Assembly (NCBI GenBank): GCA_001430745.1 | Contig: KQ481947.1 | Span: 15,361 to 30,140 of the forward strand | Direction of reading: 5' to 3' | DNA: 14,780 nt | Source of the DNA: Auxenochlorella pyrenoidosa | Lineage: Eukaryota; Chlorophyta; Trebouxiophyceae; Chlorellales; Chlorellaceae | Part shown: positions 1-9,200 of the stretch, piece after piece | How the letters are laid out: each line of letters begins with the position of its first letter | Position numbering within the stretch: the stretch's first letter is position 1 | Translations under genes and position numbers: made by a program | Notes under the pieces: generated by a model | Seen by the model: the letters and a program-made list of their open reading frames with translations, nothing else | The model's database searches: none | Told to the model about the DNA's origin: nothing

Positions 1-30
<30 letters not shown>
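1..30. repeat. (AC)15 dinucleotide microsatellite at the window edge
   Basis: Fifteen uninterrupted AC units begin at base 1 and may extend beyond the window. They are followed by degenerate CA/CCA sequence to about position 63. On the minus strand this is a (GT)n tract about 35 nt inside the intron that starts at the GTGGGT donor (65) of the leftmost gene. Confidence 0.9.
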
Positions 31-31
<1 letters not shown>

Positions 32-65
32 ACCCCCACCAACAACACCACACCCGCACACCCAC

Positions 66-2736
66 CTGAGCTGCAGGCGGTGGCGGATGAGCGCCGGCAG
101 CGGCGGGCCCTGCAGGGCTGTGATGGTCACGGCGCCGTCAATGTCCAGCGACAGCTGGGGAGGGGGTGGGGGGGTGGGGGCGGGGGGCACATGGGGGGCG
201 CATGAACAGGGTGAAACCCTCAGATGGATGCAGGGGGCCAGCCAGGCGATGGCCCTGGCGCCACCCGCTGCAGCAGGCGGCGGCATCTCGCAGCAGGCCG
301 CAGAGGCTGCCGCGCAACAGCCTGGAGAAAGCCACCGGCAAGCACATCCAAATGCAGCGCGTCTGCCTGTGCACACCCGCTGCCCAGGCGGCATCGGGCG
401 CAGCAACACCGCCCTTCACACACACACAACATGGGCACTCTCCAGGGAGCAAGCAGGCCCCGGGCTGACCTGTGCAGAGGCTCCCCCGGGTCGGCCATCC
501 AGGCGGGGCACCTCTGCCAGCGCGCCGCTCTTGGGGTGGGCCACCGGCGGGGCGCGGATGCACGCGCCGCCAGCCAGGTGCATGGTCCAGGCCAGCGCAA
601 GCTCCTCGTCGCTCTCGCTGATCTGCAAGCGAGTGGAGTTGCAAGCGGAGAGAAGATGATGTGGGAGTGACGGACCCTGCGCACAGGGCGACTCGACAGC
701 GCTTGAAAGAGGGCCGCCCCCGTGAGCCCAGCAGGTACAGCAGGCACCGGGCTGGGTGCAGGTCGCGGGTGTTGCTGGCAATTGCACAGGGCTTGATGCC
801 AGGCAACAGGCGGGCAGTGCATGACCTATCCAGAGCGCCCGGCAGCGGCAGGCCAGGCAGGCACAGCGCCAGCCAACACTCAACAGGGTGCTCTAGCCAG
901 AAGGGCGACGCGGCATGCACCAGGCAGATGACTTGCAAAGCATGCGCCTGCCAGACCTCACGCAACAAAGCAATGTGGCTGGCGGAGTGCTTGATGAATG
1001 CAGCAGCCCACCTGCAGCTCTTGTGTGCGACCCCTGGCCGCCGCCACCAGCGGCGGCAGCTGCAGCAGGGCATCAACTGCAGCAGCCACGGCTGCTGCCG
1101 CCGGGCCCTCAGCCGTGTCACGCACCCAGCGCCCTGCCAGCCCGGTGCGAGCGGCGCCGCCGAGCAGCTGCTGGGCCGCTGCCGGCAGGGGCCAGCTGCC
1201 AGCCAGGCGGGCAAGCGACCCCGGTGTGCCGCCGGGCAAGGCAGCGATGTCCACGGAAGCTCTGATGCGTCGGGGGAGGGCAGTAATGTCCATTGAGGGC
1301 CTGCCGCTGCGCGACAGGGCGGCAACGTCGAGGGAAGCTCTGCTGCCGCACACGCGAGCGCAGCTGGTGCCGTCCCCAGGTAGGCTGGTCGGGGGTAGCG
1401 CCATGCCATGCAGGCCGGAGCTGCTGCTTGGGCCACCGCCGCTGCCATTCATGCCGCCGCTAGGTGCAACAGGGATGTCGACCGGCTGGCTGCCAGCGCA
1501 GTACAGCTCGCTGACTGCCGCCAGCTGCCAGCCCTGGCGCGGTGCCTGCTGGGCATGCTCTGCCTGCGGCCAGTCCAGGCTGGAGCCGCGCTGGCGCTGT
1601 GCCTGCTGCCCCCGCTGGCCATGCAGCAGCCCAACATCGTAACTTTGACGGCGGTGCAGCTGCCCATGCCCCTGCCCCTGCTGCTGCTGACGGCTGCCTT
1701 GCCAGGGCCCGGTGCCCAAATGCTGGGAGGTGCCGTGCGGTGGCGGCGCCACACAGCCACCAGAAGGGTCTGCGGCTGGGGTGAACACCAGCCTGCGCGC
1801 GGTGTGATCCTGTGAGCCCTCAAGCGCAGGAGGTGCACCCGGGTGCTGCAGCGGGCGCTGCCAGCCAGGGGCGCGAGGGACGTGGCGCGGACCGCTGCTG
1901 CTGCTGCCGCCTCGGGCGCCTTCCCAGCCCGCACTGCCGCCTGCCCCGCGTGCCTGGCTGCCTGCAAACGCCATGTGCAGCAGCTGCTGCTGACTGGTGT
2001 TGGACGTGCTGCCGCTGGCACCACAGCGGCCACCAAGAATGCCACTGGTAGATTGGGCCCCCGGCAGCTGGGGGTGTCCTCCGCTGCTTCCTGTCCTAGC
2101 GCCTGCAAAATTCGCTGTTGCCGCAGGAGCAGAGGGCCGCACAGGCTCCGTGTCTGGCAGGGGCAGCGGCAGGCTTCCTGTGGTGTGCAGCGCAGCAGGC
2201 AGCACAGGGCTGGTCCCCAGCCCGCTGTTGCTGCCGGCCCTGGCCGCCCGCCCGCCGCCGCTCAACCGCCGCTTCAACCGGCCCCACGCGGCTGCCAGGC
2301 CAGAGCGTGGCTTTTCAGTGCGAGGGGTGGAGGCGCTTGCAGAGGGGGCCAGGGGTGGTGCTGCTTGCTGAGCGGCGGGCGTGGCGGGCAGCGGCGGCAG
2401 CCATGCAGAGACCGGGTCCCAGTCGGCTGGCGTCTCTGGAGGCGGCTGCTCATAGTCGGTGAAATGTTCGTGCTCAGCCCCTATGGCTATGGATGGGGCA
2501 ATACCTGCAGCAATTGGGCTATCTTGAACATCAGTCCGTCACCGCCTTGCGCCCCTCCCGCCGCCGCCGCTGACGACGGAAGGATCCGATCCGTCATTGC
2601 CTCCCTTATCGCCCTGCCCGATGCTCCCTTTGGACCCACCCGGCGTGCCATAGCCAGCGGGCATTGTCTGCAGAGCCTCCCGCTTGGACCGCCTGAGCAG
2701 GCTCCAGCGGCCGCTGCTGCGTTGTGAGGGCTCCAT
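66..2736 (-). CDS. Unrecognised Ser/Pro/Gly-rich protein, 5' part, four exons, runs off left edge
   Basis: I do not recognise this protein. The exons that join in frame are 2736-2640, 2504-1012, 622-470 and 154-66, giving 610 residues plus two bases. All introns are GT-AG (135, 389 and 315 nt). The start is ATG at 2736. Exon 1 ends in phase 1 at a GTGGGT donor, and the TTGCTGCAG acceptor at 2505 restores the frame. This removes an in-frame TGA at about 2539 that would otherwise block the reading. The N-terminus is basic (residues 1-20), followed by an acidic-aromatic patch with two Trp (about 43-67). A long low-complexity Ser/Pro/Gly/Gln region then extends to about residue 410. Three 13-residue repeats lie at about 418-457. 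After about residue 480 the composition becomes more ordered (helical Ala/Leu, then ISESDEELALAWTMHLAGG), which suggests a folded domain continuing past the edge. No signal peptide or membrane segment is visible. The coding call is firm; the function is unknown. Confidence 0.68.
157..198 (+). repeat. G-run tract next to a splice acceptor
   Basis: The plus strand carries six runs of 4 to 7 G separated mostly by single bases: 157-160, 162-166, 168-174, 176-180, 182-187 and 193-198. In the leftmost gene, which is on the minus strand, this is the C-rich polypyrimidine tract directly before the acceptor at 155-156. The G-rich strand is the transcription template and could form a quadruplex. Confidence 0.75.
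1237..1353 (-). repeat. Three tandem 39-bp units encoding a 13-residue repeat
   Basis: Within exon 2 of the leftmost gene the protein reads S-L-D-V-A-A-L, S-M-D-I-T-A-L and S-V-D-I-A-A-L, spaced exactly 13 residues apart. On the plus strand the matching words GCAGCGATGTC, GCAGTAATGTC and GCGGCAACGTC begin at 1241, 1280 and 1319, a 39-bp period. The units have diverged at silent and replacement sites, but the S-x-D-[IV]-x-A-L core is kept. That suggests selection on the motif rather than a fresh duplication. Confidence 0.75.
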
Positions 2737-3382
2737 CCTGTCCCTTGCACTGACAGCAATCGCTACGTAGGGAGGCAGGATAGTGAGCGGGGACCTGCAG
2801 GCGCTGGAAGCGGGCCCAAGTCACCAGGAGCTCCAAGGTCTCGCAGAATGACGAGAAAAATGCATCTCGCTCATCAAGGCAGCCAATGAAGAAAGCCGGG
2901 GCAGAAGAGTGCTGACAGCAACACCGCCAGCCAGGCGCCTCCCCCGCTCCCGCTGTTGCGCCGGTGTTGGGGGGCAAGGCACACATCCACCAATCCCTTC
3001 TCCCACAGTGCCTTCTTGCTGCTGGATTGTATTTTTACGGGGTTGTTGCCATCCAGGCTAAAATTCTGCCATCAGCAGCAGACAGCGGCAGGCCTACCTC
3101 TCAGCCTGACGCGTCGCAAACAGACTCCTTCGAGGCCTTGCAAGTGTAGCCCATCGTGTTGTTCTCAGGGCCTGGAATGCTTGTGAGTTGTTTCAATCGA
3201 AATCAAGCGATTTGTACTGCCATCAAAGCAACCACTCAATGAGGCATGCCAAGCAGGAAGAGTTTCGGCTCTTGCACTCCCTCCTCATGGCTGGTGATGC
3301 TGCATGCTGGCTACTGCCGCTGCCCCGCTGCCGACAGGGCTGCACGGCGCTGCGGCCGGCTGCCAGTGGCGTTGCGGTGCCC
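2737..3382. other. Intergenic: promoter side of the leftmost gene and 3' side of the mTERF gene
   Basis: This stretch lies between the start of the leftmost gene (2736) and the proposed stop of the mTERF gene (3383); both genes are on the minus strand. The part from about 3010 to 3250 is visibly richer in A and T than its surroundings. It contains the minus-strand word AAAAATACAATCC near 3040-3028, a possible but weak TATA-like element about 300 bases before the ATG at 2736. I found no UGUAA polyadenylation word for the mTERF gene here. A minus-strand open frame from an ATG at 2986 is discussed in the findings. Confidence 0.5.
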
Positions 3383-5591
3383 TTATGCCACTTGGGGTGG
3401 CATGCTCGCCCGCCGCGGCCAGTTGGAGGTGTCGCCCGCCCTGCAAGCCACAGCAGACGGGGGCAGGCACATGCCATGCAAGCTCAGCTGCAGGCACGGC
3501 TCACCCACACATCCAGCCCCAGGCACTGCCCTGCACTCCCAGGCAGGCCACAGCGACAACACAGCCTCGCTCTGCATGGCGCTGTGCAATTGCCTGCTGC
3601 ATGCCTGGGCCTCACTCAGAGGAGCATGGAGCAAGGCGACAAGGTGACTGGTTGGCACCTATATATGGCGTGTGCCACGCACACCCAAAGCAGCACTGCA
3701 CCCCATGGCAAGCTGAGCATGATCGGAGCAAGCCCATACCCTTGCTTCCCTGCTCCACCGCCCACCTGAGCTCCGCCAGCAGCCGCCGCGCCTGCTCGCT
3801 GGCAGGCCACTCCCTGACATGCCGTTTCAGCTGCGCAGCGCTCAGCCTGCACCGCTGCACAGTTGAACGCTTCGTTGAAATCCACCAGACAGAAGGCCCG
3901 CCATCCTTTGCACGCAGCAGCCTGGGGGCACGCTCCTGCAGGCAGGCAGCCAACCAACCAAGTGGCCAGGGCTGGGCGAGTGGGCGAGCTGGCACCTGCG
4001 ACGCAAGCAGCTGGGCAAAGCATGAGCATGTGCTGCAAAACAGGCCAGACTGCACCTGCAACTGTGACACGTGCATATGCGAGCGTACAGTGATGCCGCT
4101 CACCTGCACCAAACTGTGCAGTGCTGCCATGGTGTCCAGCCCCGTTTTCAGGTAACCGCTGTAGCAGGTGATGCACTCCTCCTCTGACGCCACACCCACC
4201 ACTTCCACCAGGAAGCGCAGCTTGGCAGCAGTTCCCGGTTTGCTGAGGTTCACAGTAGCAAAGGGCTGCGGGTACTTGCAGGCAAACTCATACACCCGCT
4301 GGCTGTCCCAGCCCAGCTGATCCTGCAGCCAGTCAAACTGCCCCTGCAGCTGCTCTGCCGAGTTAAACAGCAGGTGCGGGCTGCCCCACAGTGCGGCCCA
4401 GAGCTGCTCCAGCGTGCGAAAAAACTGCTGCAGCCAGGCTGCGCTGGCAGCCAACCTGCTTGCCTTCATGAGCAGCAGCTTTGGCTCTTTTAGCACGAGC
4501 TCCCGTGCCTGCTCAGCTGCCAGGCCTGCCGCCTGCAGACTGCCCTGCAATGCCTCCAGCTTCCCCTCAAGCTGCCCTGCTATTTGTTTCAGCAAACTAG
4601 GAGCTCGCCGACAGAAGGTGCCAACGTGTGCTGCACCCAGCTCACGTGCTGCCCAGTCAATGGCTGCCACCGCTGTGGTGGGGCTGCCACAGACTGCCTC
4701 TGGGCAGGCGCGGACCAGAGCGCCGACCTCTGCCTTGGACAAGCGCTGCCCAACCGCGGCAAGCCATGCTGCCACATGCCCGGGCGGCATGATCAGCGCC
4801 AGAGCTGCCGTTGTTTGACCTTGCAGCGCATCTGCCAGGCAGGCACGCTTGCGCAGCTTGACTGAAGCGCCGCCAATCTGGCCGTCTTGCCGCTCCTCTG
4901 CACCTGCGCTCTCCTGCTGCTGCTGCCGCACGTGCGCTTCAATGTAGCTGTCCAGCAGCTGCCAGTCACGCTGCGCCGTGCTGCCAAAGTTGACCACGCT
5001 GCTGTGTCGTTGTCTCGCCATCCGGTCAAGCAGCCGCGCCACCTCTTGACCCGTCAGAAACTGCCCATTGGACAGCCGCTGGCTGCGGCACCAGCCAAAG
5101 GTGGCAGGCAGGCTGCCCAGCGCAGCCTGCTCGGCCGCCGCTGCATCCTGATGACCTGATTTGAACACGTGGACAAGCCGCTGGGCATGCTGCGCCGCCT
5201 CTGCCTCTGACAGGCCCTGCTGCTCCTGCAGCCAGGCCCGCAGCCGCGGCTGATCCTCAACCGTGCTTGCTGGCCTGCCCAAGCTGCGGCTGCGCCTGCT
5301 GCTGCTGCTACCGCTGCTGCTGCCGCCGCTGCTGCTGATGCCCCCATCACTGCTGTGCCCGCTGCTCTCGGCCTTGATGCCACTGGCTGTGGCACTGGTT
5401 ATGAATGCAGAGAATGGTGTGCTGCTAGTCTGCAGGGGCAGCAGTGGAGGCGCAAGGGAGCAGGGAAGAGAGGGCAAAGGGTGGGTGGCGGAAGCGGCGG
5501 GAAGTGGCGGGAGACGAGTGGCGGCGGCACAGGCTGGCAGGCCGGGCAGGTCTTGATCAGGCCTCGCGCGCCTGATAGGCGATAGCAGCAC
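3383..5591 (-). CDS. mTERF-family protein, probably organelle-targeted; start codon unresolved
   Basis: mTERF proteins are helical-repeat nucleic-acid-binding proteins that act in transcription and RNA processing in mitochondria or plastids. Proposed exons are 5591-4104, 3935-3766 and 3440-3383, about 571 residues from a provisional GTG at 5591. Residues 1-110 are rich in Ser, Ala, Arg and Pro with few acidic residues, as in a transit peptide, and include a poly-Ser stretch at about 86-98. From about residue 284 there are about six helix pairs, each with a Pro-x-Leu-type turn: VRACPEAV, CRRAPSLL, VLKEPKLLLM, LWGSPHLLFN, ACKYPQPF and CITCYSGYL. This spacing of about 30-40 residues is the family signature. 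The frame stays open upstream to a TGA at 5711-5709 but contains no ATG, so the true start lies in an unseen exon or the sequence has a slip. Intron 1 (168 nt) is in phase and stop-free. The last 19-codon exon is the least certain part. Confidence 0.8.
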
Positions 5592-5745
5592 GTCCAGGTG
5601 CTTGGCCTGCGCTCCGGACCCAGCTGCTGCCTCCTGACACCAAGCCGTTGAGGAGGGCAGCTGTGCACGGCTGAAGCTATCGGAGCGATCTGAACAGAGC
5701 CATGCCGATCAGGGCAGACTGCGAAGGCGAGCCCCCGCAGAGTGT

Positions 5746-5750
5746 TTACA
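5746..5750 (-). terminator. UGUAA polyadenylation signal, second candidate
   Basis: A second minus-strand TGTAA, 512 bases after the stop of the CEP135-like gene and just upstream of the ATG at 5703. It could be an alternative cleavage signal for that gene, or chance. Confidence 0.3.
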
Positions 5751-5912
5751 TGAGGTGCCGGGCGGACCTGCCGCCGCGGACCTGCCGTCTCTGTGCAGCG
5801 CACTCGGCAGGGGGGCCTGCCCTGTTGAACTGGGGTGGCCGTCCGAGATGACTGGAGAAACAGAGCCAGCCATTCAAGTTTGTAGGCTTCCACCTTCCGA
5901 TATGCCGGAGAG

Positions 5913-5917
5913 TTACA
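5913..5917 (-). terminator. UGUAA polyadenylation signal, first candidate
   Basis: TGTAA on the minus strand, 345 bases after the stop codon (6264-6262) of the CEP135-like gene. UGUAA, placed about 10-20 nt before the cleavage site, is the standard chlorophyte poly(A) signal. Five bases is a weak match alone; its position makes it credible. Confidence 0.45.
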
Positions 5918-6261
5918 TGCCAGGGATGTGGACCCAGGGACGTGCAAATGCCTCGCCGACACCGCAGCACACCCTCCAGGCGCTCCCTCCGCCGAGGGCC
6001 CCTGCTGCCCTGCCCTGTTGACGCCAGCGACTAAACTCTGGTCCTGTATCAAGGACTGGCGTTTCTCCAACATGCCCCAGTTGCAACTGAGCAGTGGATG
6101 ACACAAACAGAGCCTGGCGCGGGTTCATGGGTGGTGCTGAGAGGATGAGGAAGAACAGCGAGGCGTAAGTCGCAAGCAAGTAAGTACAAGGGCTGTGGGA
6201 TGTCAAAGTGCAGACGGAGAGCCCTGGCGGGCGGTCACACGCGCACTACCGGGCAGGCCAG

Positions 6262-9200
6262 TCAGCCGGCGCTGCCCGCGCCCATGCTGTGCAGCACCTG
6301 CGCGATGCTCTGCAGGGAGGAGCCCGCCGCTGCAGCGGTGCAGAAGCGCCGCCGGTTGCTGTGCAGGTCGGCACGCAGCGCCGCATTCTCGCGCTGCAGC
6401 TGCGCCACCACCGCCTGCAGCTGGGACCCCCTCCCCGCCTCCCCCTCGTCCTCCTGCTGCTGCTGCCCCTGTTGCTGCTGGGCCGCCCTGCCAGGCGCGC
6501 TGGCGCCGGTACTGTCGCAGGGGGAGGGCGAGGCCGAGGGTTGCAGCAGGTCCATGCTGGACAGCAGCTCCTGAAAGTCGAGCTCCGCCTGCCGCCGCCG
6601 GCGCCGCTCCACAGCCAGCTCTCGCTGCAGCTGCTGCGCCTGCTGCGCCTGCTCTGCCGCACCGCCCTGCTGCGCCCGCTGCTGCTCGCATGCCTCGCCG
6701 CCCACATCGCATGTTCCCTGGCGAAGGTGGGCGAGCTCTGCCAGTGCGCCCTGCCGCTCCTGGGCTAGCCGGGAGCGCTCGGCATCCATGTGCCCCAGCA
6801 GCTCCAGCAGGCGCTCATTCTCCTGCAGTGAACAGGAGGAGAGCAACTCTCAGGGGCTGCCCGGGGAGCCGACACATGCTGCTGTCCCAAAGTTGCTCAG
6901 GTGATGAGCCTGCCTGCAGGGCATGGCCCTGAATGGCAGGTTAGGTGAGAAAGGGCGCATGCCGCCTGCGCAGCAAGCCCCAGCATGCACCTGCACCCTG
7001 CGCCTGGGCTCACCTGCTGCAGCTCAGCCAGCTGGCAGCCCACGCCTGCGGTGGCTGCCTGCTGCGCCCCGGCCCCAGCCTGCAGCGCCGCCAGCTGCCC
7101 TGCCAGCTGACGATTGTCCCCTTCCAGCTCTGCCAGCCTGGCGCCCATGGCTGCCACATCAGCAGGGTTTCCCACCCCTGCAGTGCCCTCCCGAAAGACG
7201 TCGCCATCCTCCTGCGCCGCCACCAGCTGCTTTGCTGCATCCAGCTCCGCCTGTGCTGCTTGCAGTGTGGCCTCTGCACTGTCGCGAGCGCCCGCCAGGC
7301 GTGCCGCCTCAACCCGTGCAGCCTCTGCCTCTGCAGCATACTCTGCGCAGCGCTGCTGCGCCTCGGCTAGCTGCACGGCCAGCGCCTCGCCACGCTGGGT
7401 CGCCTCCTGGCTGCCCCGGGTGGCGCCACCATCAAACTCTGCCGCCAGCCGGGAGCGCAGCTGCGCAATCTCCGCATCCTGGGCCTCGCGCCGCTGCAAT
7501 GGTGGTAACGTGCTACAGGGCTCAGAACGACCACCGCAGTTGTGAGCAGGCGGGCGCTGCATATCCCGTGCAAGCAGCAACAGCATGGGAGGCACGTGCA
7601 GTGCGCCCCCACTGGCTCCTCCCAGGCTTGGCGGCCATGCTCCGGCAGCGCACATCGCCAGAAGCCAGTGGAAGGCGGCATCAGTGTAAGCCTGCTCACC
7701 CCGCTCCCGCCACGGCCAGCCTACAGGGCCCCTCGCCCAGCACCAACACCCTGCCCCCCCCCCAACCCACCCCCCCAACCCACACCCCACCTCCTCACCT
7801 CCACCAGGCCGTCCACCTGGCGCTGCAGGGTGGCCGCCTGCTCCTCCAGCAGGCGGCGCTGCTCCTGCAGGGACGCCACCTGGCGCTCCGCGCCCGACTC
7901 TGCTGCCACCGCATGGCGCTTGAACTGCGGCGGGGGCAGGCAGGGCGGCTGGACCAGGGCATCGGATTCCCATGTTCAGACATTGCATGCCGCAGCCTGC
8001 TGCCTGCTTGAGGAGCATGCAGGGCGGCAGGCCTTTGGCGCCTACCCCAGCCAGAGCGGCAGCTGGCTCAGCTCTGTTCCTCGATATCAACAGGCCTGCC
8101 ACAGCCGGCCTGACCTGGTCGGCGCGGGCAACAGCCAGCAGGCCCTCCAGCTCCCCCACCCGCGCCTGCTCCAAGGCGACGCGCTGCTTGAGCGCATCGG
8201 CCTCTGCAGTCAGGGTTGCAGGGCCATGCGTGCTGACAAGAGATGGGGCCGCCAGCACGTGCCGTCTCAACAGAGCTGTGTGGCTGCTGACCTCAGCAAC
8301 TCAGCCAGGGCAGGCTGCTCCACTCCCTCTCCTGCATGTGAACACGCAGCAAGTGTGTGTGCAGCTGACCTGACTGCGCGTCTGCCAGGCGAGCCTCCAG
8401 CACGCCACAGCCGCCCTGCGCGTGCAGCAGCTGGCGCTGCAGCGCCTCCTGGCCTCGCTCCAGCTGGAAACGGACCTGCAGCAGCAGTGCGAGAGCAGTG
8501 CAAGGGCGAGACCATCAATCCAGGCAGTCGTTCCCATCGTAGTGCTTGGCAGGCGCGCCGCCAGGTGTGAGCTCCAACTGCACGGAATGACCCCCTGAGC
8601 GATTCCAAACACCCCTCTGTGCCACACCGCTGCCCTGCACGAACCCAGGCCGGTGCCTCACCTGCTCCGCGCCGCGCAGCTGCTGCAGCAGCGCCTGCCG
8701 CTCCCGGTCCAGGCCCTCGGCTGCCTCGTCCCCCCGCTTCATAGCGCGGTCCATGGCCTCCACCTGGCGCTCATAGGCCTGCGGGGGCCAGGCAGCCATT
8801 GCAGGGCATTAGCTCCAACTCTGCGCACTGCTGCAGCCAGGTATGTGCAGAAAGCCCCGGGCAGACCCCTGCAGCCAAGCTCGATACTGGCAGCCCCTGC
8901 ACCAAGCCCCCACCAGCAGCCCCTGCAGCCCAGCCCCCAGCGCCCCCAGGCAGCCAGACATCCCAGCAGCGCAAGCCCTGGGCAGCCCCCACCTGCAGAT
9001 CGGAAATGTACATGTTGATCTGGCTCTGCGCGCTGCGCTGCGCCTCGTGCAGGGAGGCCACCTCCTCCGCCCTGCCGGCCAGCTCTGCAGCAGGGCAGGG
9101 AGGCGGGCAGCGCAGCTGTGCAGGCAGGTGTGCAGGCAGGCAGGCGCAGCACCAGAGCATGCTGTCCAAAGCACATGCTCCGGCACATGCCTTGGTGGGG

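Larger units (their letters stand above)
5592..6261. other. Intergenic/UTR: 3' UTR of the CEP135-like gene and 5' region of the mTERF gene
   Basis: Both flanking genes are on the minus strand. The stretch from 6261 to about 5900 should be the 3' UTR of the large coiled-coil gene, ending near the UGUAA words at 5917-5913 or 5750-5746. The remainder should hold the promoter and first exon of the mTERF gene. An ATG in good context at 5703 opens a short reading frame (MALFRSLR, then stop) out of frame with mTERF. A stop-free minus-strand frame covers about 6106-5399, but its composition does not look like protein. Confidence 0.5.

Noticed and set aside
1843..2727. A 294-codon plus-strand open frame and a 436-codon minus-strand frame at 138-1448
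   Set aside because: Both overlap the orphan gene's exon 2 in other frames and have repetitive Ala/Arg/Cys/Pro content. Neither has plausible splice boundaries or a recognisable domain.
5288..5339. CTG/CCG trinucleotide-rich stretch as a microsatellite
   Set aside because: On the minus strand it is in frame and encodes the poly-Ser/Gly part of the presumed mTERF transit peptide. The codons are mixed, so it is low-complexity coding sequence rather than a pure repeat.
5399..6106. A 235-codon minus-strand open frame between the CEP135-like and mTERF genes
   Set aside because: It contains the UGUAA words expected in a 3' UTR, overlaps the mTERF transit-peptide region in another frame, and has random-looking Cys/Pro/Arg composition.
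6897..8270. A continuous 457-codon minus-strand open frame
   Set aside because: It reads through two introns and crosses the exon 7924-7799 in the wrong frame. Only its parts 8203-8115 and 7493-7014 have coiled-coil composition, and both are bounded by good splice sites.
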